A stretch of DNA of 64,000 nt from IMG/VR virus record IMGVR_UViG_3300027848_000009, positions 1-64,000 of that record. One strand, written 5' to 3'. A program made the position numbers and the translations under genes. Shown one piece after another: positions 1 through 7,028 of the stretch. The notes beneath the pieces were generated by a model. That model saw only the letters and a program-made list of their open reading frames with translations. It had not been told where the DNA came from and ran no database searches. Each line of letters opens with the position of its first letter. Position 1 is the first letter of the stretch. This stretch comes from a virus.

Positions 1-2
1 CC

Positions 3-119
3 GAGGCTGAGCGAGCGCGAGGCCGCAACTCGGACAACGTCCAGCGATACGAGGGGATCTCAGACGGCTACCGAAACGCCGCTGGTCACATCCGATCGAA
101 AGGCAAGAGCGCACGATGA
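3..119 (+). CDS. C-terminal fragment of an unidentified phage protein
   Basis: An open frame runs in from the left edge and ends in TGA inside the ATGA that starts the next gene. The visible residues end in DGYRNAAGHIRSKGKSAR and are charged and alanine-rich. The ATGA coupling and similar codon use suggest a real gene tail. With the N-terminus outside the window I cannot name it. Confidence 0.45.
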   Translation, partial: EAERARGRNSDNVQRYEGISDGYRNAAGHIRSKGKSAR

Positions 120-319
120 CCAGCAAGTACGCCGAAGCTGTCGCGTTGATGGCCGAACATATGCCACACTTTGACCGTGACGAGGTTGCAGCGATGATGG
201 AAGCACACGAAAGGGCTCGCCGGGCGGCGAAGATCCGAGCCTTCAAGGCGCAGAACGTTGTGCATATTGCATCTCGGGAGACAAGCCCTGGTCATCCTAC
301 GGAAACGAGCGAGCAATGA
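116..319 (+). CDS. small hypothetical phage protein
   Basis: 67 residues, probably helical and charged, with alternating acidic and basic stretches (for example HFDRDEVAAMMEAHERARR) and no membrane segment. Its ATG overlaps the preceding stop as ATGA and its own stop overlaps the next start, so it sits in a translationally coupled chain of accessory genes. I do not recognise a family. Confidence 0.6.
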   Translation: MTSKYAEAVALMAEHMPHFDRDEVAAMMEAHERARRAAKIRAFKAQNVVHIASRETSPGHPTETSEQ

Positions 320-867
320 TGACGACAGACCAGAGGGTCCAGCAGGTTGTACTACCGGAAGGCGTGGCCCGCAACATGTTCCCTGTCGTCACCGTCGTTC
401 GTGATCCGCACAACTTGCCGCCGACGATCACGTGGCTGGCAGGCCCGATCGAGTGCGAATGGTGCGTCGGTGAAGGCTGGCTATATGGCGACCCCGACCA
501 TTACGAGCGAGGGACCGAAGCGACAATGGTTTGTGAGGGCGACGACGGTGAGCCGACATGTCTTGGTCTGGGCTATCCGCCCATCGTTGAGGTTGTCAGC
601 GAACGTCTGGTGTGGACACGGGGGCAACCGTTAACCGTTCACGGTCGGCTTGCACTCGGGACACCCGTACCCGTCCACGGTGAGGACGATCAATCGTGGG
701 ATTGGGTGCCGTCGATCGAGATAGGGGACGAGGGCGCATGGTACTACTACGACCAGGCGTACTGCGATGACCCGAGCATCGAGACAAAGCCATCTGACAT
801 CTCGGACACCGTGGCTGGCACGCTCGTGCCTGGCGGTGTCGCCTATCCGGTGACGGTGGCGACATGA
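316..867 (+). CDS. DnaJ-type zinc-knuckle protein, copy 1 of a duplicated gene
   Basis: 183 residues. Residues 47-52 read CEWCVG followed by EGW, and a later C/GLGY motif follows, resembling the CxxCxGxG zinc-binding repeats of DnaJ and similar phage proteins. The second half (from about residue 109) is almost identical to the second half of the protein at 41464-41988, while the first half has diverged. The conserved half is rich in Trp, Tyr and Asp. The function is unknown; zinc binding is inferred from the cysteines. The ATGA overlap with the next gene is kept in both copies. Confidence 0.7.
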   Translation: MMTTDQRVQQVVLPEGVARNMFPVVTVVRDPHNLPPTITWLAGPIECEWCVGEGWLYGDPDHYERGTEATMVCEGDDGEPTCLGLGYPPIVEVVSERLVWTRGQPLTVHGRLALGTPVPVHGEDDQSWDWVPSIEIGDEGAWYYYDQAYCDDPSIETKPSDISDTVAGTLVPGGVAYPVTVAT

Positions 868-1076
868 GCAACGACCGTGTTTACTTGACTACCAGCCACT
901 ACCGCCACCACTCCACAAAGACGCTTGCCGACACTCTGGCGGAAGCCAGCCGGACCGACTGGACGCCGTTCGATGTCTACGAAATCGACCTAACCCGACC
1001 TGATCGGCCGTCGATCCGTCTTGTCGCTTCACGCAGCAAAGGTGATCCGCCCCCGGTGACGGTGGAGACGCCGTGA
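864..1076 (+). CDS. small hypothetical protein, copy 1 of a duplicated gene
   Basis: 70 residues, starting at an ATGA overlap. The first 70 residues are the same as those of the gene at 41985-42221. Here the frame ends at TGA, whereas the second copy has CGA at that codon and reads eight residues further. It contains a short basic N-terminal stretch (YRHHSTKT). No family recognised. Close identity over a 41-kb distance points to a recent duplication or gene conversion. Confidence 0.65.
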   Translation: MSNDRVYLTTSHYRHHSTKTLADTLAEASRTDWTPFDVYEIDLTRPDRPSIRLVASRSKGDPPPVTVETP

Positions 1077-1209
1077 GATGCGCACACTGTCACCTGTTGA
1101 TCCATCAGGCGAAAAACACCGACCGGACGTGGCGACATGAAACAACCGGGCGCACCTCATGCGTCTCCAACGTCGCCACACCCCATCACGCACCAGAAAG
1201 GCCAGCACC

Positions 1210-1422
1210 ATGACCACCAACCGAGCAGACACGAAGAACCACTGTGTGCATTGCGAACGCCAGATCACCCTCGATACGAGGTGGGCCCGCCCGAAAGGAT
1301 CATTGGGCATCTGGTATCACGACGACCTCGTGGACTACGACTCCTCAGGAGAGTCGTGCAACATCGACGACGGCGAGGACAATGAAGCCGAGCCTTACCC
1401 AACCCATACGATTCCTCGATGA
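1210..1422 (+). CDS. small zinc-ribbon protein, copy 1
   Basis: 70 residues. I chose the ATG at 1210 because AGAAAGG lies just upstream and the identical context precedes the second copy at 42260. An HCVHCER motif near residue 10 looks like half of a zinc ribbon, and the C-terminal half is acidic. It ends in an ATGA overlap with the next gene. The copy at 42260-42472 differs at only a few positions. Function unknown. Confidence 0.6.
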   Translation: MTTNRADTKNHCVHCERQITLDTRWARPKGSLGIWYHDDLVDYDSSGESCNIDDGEDNEAEPYPTHTIPR

Positions 1423-1754
1423 GCGCCTTCCGCCATACCCGCCCGATGGTCGGCCACATGAGCGACCGAGGCTTCTGGCATTCTGGCGCTCGGTCGGTCT
1501 GCTCGAAGTGTGACGACAAGAGCCACTCGGCTCACCCCGGCAAGACTGTCTGCCAGTTTTGTCGGCTCGACCTCGGCGACGTGATCGAGAAGAGAGTCCA
1601 CGCCACGGTCACTCACGGCCGAGGCGAACAGCCAACCAGATTCTCTGCTTGCCGCTCGGGCGATTGCAACGAGCGTGTGTTTGTCGGCTCGACCTGCGAA
1701 GCCTGCAACACCTACCAAGATCCGAACAACCAAACCATAGGAGAAACGAAATGA
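1419..1754 (+). CDS. zinc-ribbon protein with several CxxC pairs
   Basis: 111 residues with CSKC, CQFC, CRSGDC and CEAC motifs spread through the chain, probably two zinc ribbons. Small cysteine-rich proteins like this are common in actinophage accessory regions and their roles are mostly unknown. It is coupled to both neighbours by ATGA overlaps. The duplicated segment ends just inside its start: the gene in the same place after the second copy begins with the same five residues and then differs completely. Confidence 0.6.
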   Translation: MSAFRHTRPMVGHMSDRGFWHSGARSVCSKCDDKSHSAHPGKTVCQFCRLDLGDVIEKRVHATVTHGRGEQPTRFSACRSGDCNERVFVGSTCEACNTYQDPNNQTIGETK

Positions 1755-2122
1755 GTTACATGACGGTTGCCGAAACGGCCGACCGCCTCGGCGTGTCACG
1801 CCAGGCAGTTCACAAGGCCATCAACAACGGCTCCCTACCGTCCGAGGCCCAGGTGGAGCATGGTCGTGTTGTGCGTTACCTCGTGGCTACTGAAGGAGTC
1901 AAGGCGAGGCTGTCGGCGCAAGCCCGTCCGCCCGGTCATCTGTCGGTGGCCGAGGTCGCCGCCCGGCTCGACGCTGGCACGTCTTCTGTCTCTCGGTGGA
2001 TCTCGTCCGGTCTGCTGCCGACGACGAAGGTTGGTGGGTCGTACCTGATCGACCCAGCCGACATTGTTGCTTTCGATTCGCCTGGCCGGACTGGCTCTGA
2101 CCGGAAGTCGGCAACGGCGTGA
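1751..2122 (+). CDS. tandem helix-turn-helix (excisionase/MerR-like) DNA-binding protein
   Basis: 123 residues holding two HTH_17-type domains. The first (about residues 3-50) contains VAETADRLGVSRQAVHKAI and the second (about residues 65-110) contains VAEVAARLDAGTSSVSRWI, each followed by a G.....Y/L..DPADI-like wing. Single domains of this type are found in excisionases and phage regulators; two in tandem suggest recognition of a two-part site. No integrase is visible, so a regulatory role seems more likely than excision. The ATG at 1751 overlaps the previous stop. Confidence 0.75.
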   Translation: MSYMTVAETADRLGVSRQAVHKAINNGSLPSEAQVEHGRVVRYLVATEGVKARLSAQARPPGHLSVAEVAARLDAGTSSVSRWISSGLLPTTKVGGSYLIDPADIVAFDSPGRTGSDRKSATA

Positions 2123-2412
2123 GCAGCCAGACGCGCCTCCGACTCACCGATGAGCAGATGATGCACATCTGTACCGGGGCAATAGAGAACTGGGTGGACG
2201 GCATCGTGTTTACCTTCGAGTGCTTCGGCATCGACCTGACCGCCGTGGACTGTCCCTCGATCAAGCCGTCCGATTATGCGATCCCGTCTATCCAGTGGCG
2301 CGCCATCGCCGACTCGATGGTCAAGCCAGGGGTGACCGATCATGTGGCCCTCGCCAATCATGCTCTGGACTGGATGAACCTCGGCCCGAGCGCCTACGAG
2401 GAGGACGCATGA
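2119..2412 (+). CDS. hypothetical phage protein
   Basis: 97 residues from a GTG that overlaps the upstream stop (GTGA). Soluble, acidic and tryptophan-containing, with no motif I recognise. It ends shortly before the first copy of the palindromic promoter cassette and is the last gene of the left-end cluster. Confidence 0.6.
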   Translation: MSSQTRLRLTDEQMMHICTGAIENWVDGIVFTFECFGIDLTAVDCPSIKPSDYAIPSIQWRAIADSMVKPGVTDHVALANHALDWMNLGPSAYEEDA

Positions 2413-2435
2413 TGGGGACTCGTCGGTTGGGGATT

Positions 2436-2496
2436 CCAGAATAGTTTCGGGCGAGGGGTTGACGACCCGACTCGGGTCGGATAGAGTGAGGGTATG
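2436..2496 (+). promoter_or_regulatory. palindromic promoter cassette, copy 1 (leaderless)
   Basis: An AATAGTTTCGGG block (2440-2451) is followed seven bases later by a -35 TTGACG (2459-2464), a 17-bp spacer and a -10 TAGAGT (2482-2487). The palindrome CGACCCGACTCGGGTCG (2463-2479) fills the spacer, so a dimeric regulator bound there would block RNA polymerase. The ATG at 2494 is seven bases past the -10, where transcription should start. Confidence 0.85.
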
Positions 2497-2886
2497 ACTA
2501 CTACGACAACTCCCTCCCGCCTCGCTACCGAGATCGCCGCCAAGTGCGACGAGAATATGAACGGCTACTCCGTCCACCTCGATCGCCTCAAGGCTATGCC
2601 CCTCACCTCGGTCGAGGAAGCCGCTGAGATCGCCGTCTCGATGGCCGAAGCAAAAGCCTGCGCCACCCTCTACCGCCGTTTCAGCTCGGTCGCCAAGTCG
2701 ATGATCGACGCACCGGACCGTGGCATCTCCGCCGCCGAGATCAAGCTGGAAATGATGAGCGTGCTCGTCAGCCTCGCCGTCGAGGGTGCCGACGATCGCT
2801 GGAGCGGTCGGGGCAACGACCTCGCCCGCTCCGCCAACGATGCCCGGCAGAAGCAGATCTCCCGCATCCAGTCGATGATTAACTGA
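2494..2886 (+). CDS. hypothetical protein, first gene after promoter cassette 1
   Basis: 130 residues, mostly helical, with a Thr-rich start (MTTTTTPS). The start codon sits at the expected transcription start, so the mRNA is probably leaderless. Three other genes behind the same cassette begin with a similar ATGAC...ACGACAACC sequence although the proteins differ. No family recognised. It probably belongs to a regulated early or lysogenic set, given the operator; that is inference. Confidence 0.7.
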   Translation: MTTTTTPSRLATEIAAKCDENMNGYSVHLDRLKAMPLTSVEEAAEIAVSMAEAKACATLYRRFSSVAKSMIDAPDRGISAAEIKLEMMSVLVSLAVEGADDRWSGRGNDLARSANDARQKQISRIQSMIN

Positions 2887-2897
2887 TCCCCCGTGGC

Positions 2898-2966
2898 CCT
2901 CGGCTCCCGCCGAGGCGCTGCGATGATCTCCCGAGTTCGCCACAGGCTCGGGAGATCATCGGAGCG
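2898..2966 (+). ncRNA. two-hairpin leader element, copy A
   Basis: Hairpin 1 pairs CCTCGGC (2898-2904) with GCCGAGG (2909-2915). Hairpin 2 pairs 15 bases at 2921-2935 with 2947-2961 without a mismatch. Outside it a conserved G-G mismatch (2920/2962) and an outer stem CGCT/AGCG follow. The same plan recurs at 3785 and 32825 with different stem sequences. It lies 30 bases before the start of the next gene. Confidence 0.7.
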
Positions 2967-2995
2967 ACCGCTCCACCGACCAGAAGGACAATCAA

Positions 2996-3334
2996 ATGAG
3001 AAATCAGATCGAATCCGAAATCAGGCCTGGCACTTTCGTCGGCTTGTCGGCTCGTTGCGTCGAGGAGAACCGAGCGTCGTACAGACTACTTTCGACAGAG
3101 GTGAGCCGTTGGGAACGAATCGGTGGCCCAGCCGACGGCGAGACATACTTCGGCGGCACGCTCAACTCCGGCCCGATGCACGCTGGCGCTTGGACCGACT
3201 CCGACGGAAAGTTCCGTCACGGCACGTTCAGCTGCCATCAAGTCACCGACGTGGATCTTTCCAATCCTCGCAAGCTCGTCATCATGACGACGGACGGCGA
3301 GATCACCATCGACATCTTCGAGGAGCAGTCGTGA
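2996..3334 (+). CDS. hypothetical phage protein
   Basis: 112 residues, predicted mostly beta, with no membrane segment. The ATG follows an AGAAGGA ribosome-binding site and lies downstream of two-hairpin element A, so its expression could be set by that structure. It overlaps the next gene by a GTGA. No family recognised. Confidence 0.65.
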   Translation: MRNQIESEIRPGTFVGLSARCVEENRASYRLLSTEVSRWERIGGPADGETYFGGTLNSGPMHAGAWTDSDGKFRHGTFSCHQVTDVDLSNPRKLVIMTTDGEITIDIFEEQS

Positions 3335-3648
3335 GCGAGATACAGACAGCAATCACGAACCCCGACGAGTACAACGGATGGGTCAACCGGGAGACGTGGG
3401 CGGCTGCGCTCCATCTCTCCAACGACGAGGGACTGTACCAGCAATGCTTGGAGCTGGTCGCTGGCAAGCTGCGCTGGTCTGCCGGTGACGCCATCGAAGC
3501 GTTCGTGATGGAGCAGGTCGAGATGATCCTGTTCCCATACGAGCACGACTGGCCGCCGACCGACCTGTGGCGCATGTTCATCTACGATGTCGGCAGCATG
3601 TGGCGTGTCGATTGGCAAGCCGTAGCCGACTCGTTCCTCACGGAATGA
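3331..3648 (+). CDS. DUF7249-like phage protein
   Basis: 105 residues from a GTG overlapping the previous stop. The N-terminus contains YNGWVNRETWAAALHLSND, close to the NYETWxVALWLxND signature of a widespread small phage protein family (DUF7249-like) of unknown function. The rest is Trp-rich and helical. The family call rests on this motif alone. Confidence 0.65.
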   Translation: MSEIQTAITNPDEYNGWVNRETWAAALHLSNDEGLYQQCLELVAGKLRWSAGDAIEAFVMEQVEMILFPYEHDWPPTDLWRMFIYDVGSMWRVDWQAVADSFLTE

Positions 3649-3773
3649 CCGTGACGCTGACCCAATGCTCACGCTGCGGCAGATGGATCGCCGCCATGAC
3701 GATCCATCAAGGCATCTGCCCAGCCGATAGGCCAGCCCGAGTCATGAGCTCTGATCCTCTCCCATCCCATTAG
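3645..3773 (+). CDS. mini zinc-finger protein
   Basis: 42 residues, ATGA-coupled to the gene before it. CSRC followed by HQGIC is compatible with one small zinc finger (CxxC-x9-HxxxC). Such mini-proteins are common in actinophage accessory regions. No function can be assigned. Confidence 0.5.
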   Translation: MTVTLTQCSRCGRWIAAMTIHQGICPADRPARVMSSDPLPSH

Positions 3774-3784
3774 ACACGAAGCGA

Positions 3785-3899
3785 CCTCGGCTCTGACGGC
3801 CGAGCGTTGCGATGAATCCATCAAGCCGAGAACGGTCGCCGCAAGGTCCGTCGGGGTCCGTCTGTTCCCTCATTGAGACTTGGTGGATTCATCGGAGCG
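3785..3899 (+). ncRNA. two-hairpin leader element, copy B
   Basis: Hairpin 1 is CCTCGGC (3785-3791) with GCCGAG (3799-3804). Hairpin 2 pairs 16 bases at 3810-3825 with 3879-3894, with a single T-G wobble, around a long loop. The conserved G-G mismatch (3809/3895) and outer CGTT/AGCG pairing are present. The hairpin 2 arms share almost nothing with copy A beyond CGATGA yet remain complementary. Confidence 0.7.
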
Positions 3900-3930
3900 A
3901 ACCAGCCCCACCTACAGGAAGCCGAACCTG

Positions 3931-4137
3931 ATGCTCGACGCCATTCTGATCGCATCCATAATCGGCCTGCCCGCATTCGCTGGCATCCGCTGGCTCTACT
4001 ATGAAGCGATCCATTCAGCCGAGATCGACGCCGCCAGCCGCCGAGCCGTCCTGAGCGAGCTGGCAGACATTCGGGTCCATCGGCCCACCCACATCGTCAG
4101 CACCGCCGACAGCGCCGCAGAACAGCCTGAGAACTGA
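3931..4137 (+). CDS. small single-pass membrane protein
   Basis: 68 residues. One hydrophobic helix (about residues 2-24) is followed by a charged cytoplasmic-type tail. I chose the ATG at 3931 because AGGA lies upstream. A GTG at 3880 would fall inside the right arm of hairpin element B, which argues against it. Function unknown. Confidence 0.55.
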   Translation: MLDAILIASIIGLPAFAGIRWLYYEAIHSAEIDAASRRAVLSELADIRVHRPTHIVSTADSAAEQPEN

Positions 4138-4181
4138 TCCCTCCGGCACACCCCGAACCCGAAACGACGACCGGAGTCGGG

Positions 4182-4196
4182 TACGGTGCCGGTATG
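4182..4196 (+). promoter_or_regulatory. leaderless -10 box (TACGGT) before the VRR-NUC gene
   Basis: TACGGT (4182-4187) stands six bases before ATG 4194, preceded by CGACCGGAGTCGGG. The same arrangement, with TATGGT, precedes the gene at 37124, suggesting a second promoter class related to the palindromic one. Confidence 0.55.
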
Positions 4197-4535
4197 AACG
4201 AAGCCGAGTTCGAGCGACAAGTCGTAGACACTGCCACCATCTTCGGATGGCGCACCGTCGGCCACCGCCCAATGCGAACCAAACAAGGATGGGCGACCGG
4301 CTGGAAATATGAAGGCGTCGGCTGGCCCGACCTCACCCTCATCCACCACACCGGAAAGATCATCGTCGCAGAAATCAAGATCCCACCAAACAAACTGTCA
4401 CCCGAACAAGCCGTCTGGCGAACCACCCTCGAAACATGCGCCACCAACAGCGAAGGCCACATCGAATACCGACTCTGGACACCCGACGACTTCAACGAAA
4501 TACTCCGCCTACTCTCACACGGCCGACAACAATGA
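4194..4535 (+). CDS. VRR-NUC domain nuclease
   Basis: 113 residues. GWPDLTLIHH, KIIVAEIK and KLSPEQAVW are the D, ExK and downstream motifs of the VRR-NUC family, a PD-(D/E)XK fold found in phage Holliday-junction resolvase-like and flap nucleases. It probably cuts branched DNA in replication or before packaging; it lies just upstream of the terminase genes. Codon use is strikingly A/C-rich compared with its neighbours, especially from about 4340 onward, which suggests separate acquisition. Confidence 0.8.
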   Translation: MNEAEFERQVVDTATIFGWRTVGHRPMRTKQGWATGWKYEGVGWPDLTLIHHTGKIIVAEIKIPPNKLSPEQAVWRTTLETCATNSEGHIEYRLWTPDDFNEILRLLSHGRQQ

Positions 4536-4669
4536 ACACCAACCACAACCGCACCACCTGTGGCCCACCCGCCCACACCACCACAATCGCCAACACCCTC
4601 ATAGCGCACACCACCGAAGCCCGCCTCCACCAATGTCCACAGAAAGCCACACATGCCCAAGAAGCCTGA
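4532..4669 (+). CDS. possible 45-residue A/C-rich small protein
   Basis: Starts at an ATGA overlap with the VRR-NUC gene and ends 17 bases inside the terminase small subunit gene. Thr/His/Asn-rich with two cysteines. The composition could simply reflect the A/C-rich DNA, so the overlap is the main support. Confidence 0.4.
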   Translation: MNTNHNRTTCGPPAHTTTIANTLIAHTTEARLHQCPQKATHAQEA

Positions 4670-5141
4670 ACCGATTGAACAGCCCTCGATGCTCGACGAG
4701 CACAAGGAGCGGATCATCCAGATGAAGCTGGCCGGTATCAGCGACCGGCAGATTGCTGATTCGCTCGGCGTGTCGAACTCGGCTGTCTCTCGGTATGTGA
4801 AGCGGGCGTCGGTGCAGTCGGCGATCGACGTTGCTCACGGCGCTCTCGTCAAGCGCGCTCAGCATCAGATGGCGATGGCGCTTGGCCTTGCTACGCAGAC
4901 GTTGATTCATTACGCCAGCATGGAGAACTTCGATACGATCCCTCATCAGCATCGGTTGAAAGCGACCGAGCTGCTCATCAGCGCTTCGGGCGCTTCTCGC
5001 TCGGTCGAGGTGAATGCGTTGTTGGCGGTGTCGGTGACGGAGATCGCTGCGAACTCTGCTCGGTCGAAGGCTGCTGCGATCGAGGCGACGTTGGTGGACA
5101 CCCCGGTCGGCGAGATCCCGCCGCTGCGGCTCGCCGAATAA
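4653..5141 (+). CDS. terminase small subunit
   Basis: 162 residues. An N-terminal helix-turn-helix (about residues 20-50, LAGISDRQIADSLGVSNSAV) resembles those of phage terminase small subunits, followed by a helical region likely used for oligomerisation. It should recognise the packaging site and load the large subunit, encoded 190 bases downstream. AGAAAG precedes the ATG. Position and domain support the call; sequence identity to a known family could not be tested here. Confidence 0.75.
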   Translation: MPKKPEPIEQPSMLDEHKERIIQMKLAGISDRQIADSLGVSNSAVSRYVKRASVQSAIDVAHGALVKRAQHQMAMALGLATQTLIHYASMENFDTIPHQHRLKATELLISASGASRSVEVNALLAVSVTEIAANSARSKAAAIEATLVDTPVGEIPPLRLAE

Positions 5142-5142
5142 C

Positions 5143-5182
5143 GCATACGGTACACGGCATCTTCCCGTGTACGGTATGCGGC
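5143..5182 (+). promoter_or_regulatory. inverted repeat and promoter of the RHH gene
   Basis: Arms GCATACGGTACACGG (5143-5157) and CCGTGTACGGTATGC (5165-5179) match at 14 of 15 positions. A -10 TACGGT (5170-5175) lies in the right arm, seven bases from ATG 5183. It is a plausible autoregulatory operator for the ribbon-helix-helix protein that follows. Confidence 0.7.
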
Positions 5183-5332
5183 ATGTCCAGACCCAAGACC
5201 AAGGGTGACTCGATCTCGCTTCGGCTACCGATCGAACACGACCGGAAGCTCCGAGAGTTCGCTGAGGCGAAGAACGAGACACCCGCCGAAGTGATCCTTC
5301 GGGTCATGGGGCGATCGCTGGACGCCCAGTGA
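5183..5332 (+). CDS. ribbon-helix-helix (CopG/Arc-like) regulator
   Basis: 49 residues. A beta strand (DSISLRLP), a helix (EHDRKLREFAEAKN), a turn and a second helix (TPAEVILRVMGRSL) make a typical RHH fold. Such proteins bind inverted repeats as dimers, and a 15-bp inverted repeat lies directly upstream. The stop overlaps the terminase large subunit start as GTGA, so it could control packaging-gene expression. Start chosen from the -10 spacing; a leaderless mRNA is likely. Confidence 0.7.
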   Translation: MSRPKTKGDSISLRLPIEHDRKLREFAEAKNETPAEVILRVMGRSLDAQ

Positions 5333-6714
5333 CCGAGTCTCGTGCCGACCGGCTCGCCCGAGCGGGCAAGCTTTCGGAACTCTTCGCTCAGCTCGACGAC
5401 GACGAGGCAGCCGAGCTGGCCTACGACTGGTCTTTCTGGCAGCGACCGGAGCAGGCGATCCCGCCCGGCAATTGGGATGTCTGGATGAACCGGGCCGGAC
5501 GAGGGTACGGGAAGACACGCACCGGCTCCGAAACGATACGAGATCTCGCTCACAGCTCCCGTACAGGCTTGCTCGCAGCGGTCGCCCCAACGTCGGGCGA
5601 CGCACGGGATGTGCTTGTAGAAGGCGAATCAGGGATACTCGCTGTCTGCCCTCCGTGGGACCGCCCGAAGTACGAGCCGTCGAAGCGGCGACTGACTTGG
5701 GAATCGACCGGCGCACGACTCACCCTGTTCTCCGGCGAGGAACCCGACCGGCTCCGAGGCCCACAGCACGAGGTCGTATGGGTTGACGAACCAGCCTCGA
5801 TGGACTCGGGCGGCGAGGTGATCGACATGGCCCGCCTCGGCCTTCGGCTCGGCAAGCCGAAACTGATTATCACCGGCACCCCGAAACGGGTGGCTTGGAT
5901 GAAAGCGATCGAAGCGGAAGCGAGGACCGTCACCACGACCGGCTCAACCTACGAGAACCTCGGCAACCTCGCGCCCGCATTCATTCAGGTTGTCCTCGGC
6001 AGATACGAGGGCACCCGACTCGGCCAGCAAGAACTCCACGCCGAATACTTGGACCACGTCGATGGCGCTCTTTGGATCATGGCGACGATGGACGCCTCCC
6101 GCTTCTCCGTATGGGACGCCACGCAACCGGACGTGTCGCTGAGGGACGGGATGATGGCGCACGGCATCGAGGCACCGAAGCCCGACGGACGCATGTGGCG
6201 GACGATCGTCGCCGTTGACCCTCCCGGCGAGACAGCCGAATGCGGCATCGTCGTCGGCACCTCGCCGACCGGAGCGAAAGCGGGCAGGGACCACGCCGTG
6301 ATTCTCGCTGACGAGTCGCTCGCCGGTACACCCGAACAATGGGGAGCCGCCGTCGTCGCCGCCGCTCGCCGCTGGGACGCCCAAGCCATCTACGTCGAGA
6401 AGAACCAGGGCGGCGACATGGTCCGCTCAACGATCCACGCCGTTGACCCGTCGGTCGTCGTCAAGAAGATCACCGCCAAAGAGTCGAAGCAGGCACGAGC
6501 TGAACCTGTCTCGGCGCTCTACGCAAAGGGCTGGATACACCACGCCGGTTTCTTACCGAAGCTCGAAGACCAGATGACCGAGTGGGTTCCGAACGAGTCG
6601 AAGTCCCCTGACCGGCTCGACGCTCTCGTCCATTGTGTCCGTACTCTGCTCGAAGAAGTGCAGCCTCGCAGCGTCGGCCGAGTGGCGAGGTCATTCGGCG
6701 ACCGAAACTTCTGA
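5329..6714 (+). CDS. terL: terminase large subunit
   Basis: 461 residues, about the usual length. The ATPase domain has a Walker A NRAGRGYGKT (residues 54-63) and a Walker B EVVWVDEP (D153, E154). The C-terminal RNase H-like nuclease has AVDPPG (D297), YVEKN (E358) and SPDRLDALVH (D431), the acidic triad. It translocates DNA into the prohead and cuts concatemers. It starts at a GTG coupled to the RHH gene. I cannot deduce the packaging mode from sequence alone. Confidence 0.93.
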   Translation: MTESRADRLARAGKLSELFAQLDDDEAAELAYDWSFWQRPEQAIPPGNWDVWMNRAGRGYGKTRTGSETIRDLAHSSRTGLLAAVAPTSGDARDVLVEGESGILAVCPPWDRPKYEPSKRRLTWESTGARLTLFSGEEPDRLRGPQHEVVWVDEPASMDSGGEVIDMARLGLRLGKPKLIITGTPKRVAWMKAIEAEARTVTTTGSTYENLGNLAPAFIQVVLGRYEGTRLGQQELHAEYLDHVDGALWIMATMDASRFSVWDATQPDVSLRDGMMAHGIEAPKPDGRMWRTIVAVDPPGETAECGIVVGTSPTGAKAGRDHAVILADESLAGTPEQWGAAVVAAARRWDAQAIYVEKNQGGDMVRSTIHAVDPSVVVKKITAKESKQARAEPVSALYAKGWIHHAGFLPKLEDQMTEWVPNESKSPDRLDALVHCVRTLLEEVQPRSVGRVARSFGDRNF

Positions 6715-6716
6715 CG

Positions 6717-6731
6717 TAGACTCGACCTATG
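6717..6731 (+). promoter_or_regulatory. leaderless -10 box (TAGACT)
   Basis: TAGACT (6717-6722) lies six bases before ATG 6729 and overlaps the end of the terminase gene. No good -35 is visible. Confidence 0.45.
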
Positions 6732-7028
6732 TCCGCTCTCTTCGTCGTCGTCCTGCTTCTCGCCTGCTGGCGTGTCGCCCGCTTCTTGGCGCTCGACGAG
6801 CTGAGCCGTCCGGCCCGCGAATGGCTGATCGGCAAGGTCGGTGAGGAGTCGCAACTCGCTTACCTGATCTCGTGCCCGTGGTGCATCTCGTTCTGGTCGA
6901 GCATCCCGCTCGTATGGCTGGCGCTCGTCCATCAGGATCAGCTCGCCGCCCAAGTCATCATGTTGGCGCTCGCCGGTTCGCTCGCCGCCGGACTCGGGCA
7001 GACGATTGAGGATCGGCTCGACCGGTGA
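6729..7028 (+). CDS. DUF1360-like membrane protein
   Basis: 99 residues. An N-terminal hydrophobic helix, a WRVARFLALDEL...REWL stretch, a CPWCISFW motif and two further hydrophobic helices match the DUF1360 family of small phage membrane proteins. The role is unknown; CPWC could bind metal or form a disulfide. It lies between terminase and portal, where such genes are often seen in actinophages. Confidence 0.7.
   Translation: MSALFVVVLLLACWRVARFLALDELSRPAREWLIGKVGEESQLAYLISCPWCISFWSSIPLVWLALVHQDQLAAQVIMLALAGSLAAGLGQTIEDRLDR

Noticed and set aside
1751-2122. Excisionase with an integration system
   Set aside because: The double HTH resembles excisionases, but no integrase or att-like site was found in the window, so prophage integration genes cannot be claimed.
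1936-2943. Long leftward frame (335 codons)
   Set aside because: It lies opposite four convincing rightward genes and mirrors their codon periodicity; typical of antisense frames in high-GC DNA.
2898-2966. Glutamine or S-adenosylhomocysteine riboswitch
   Set aside because: Some short pieces look alike (for example GAGGCGCTGCGA), but the conserved core segments of both riboswitch classes are missing in all three copies.
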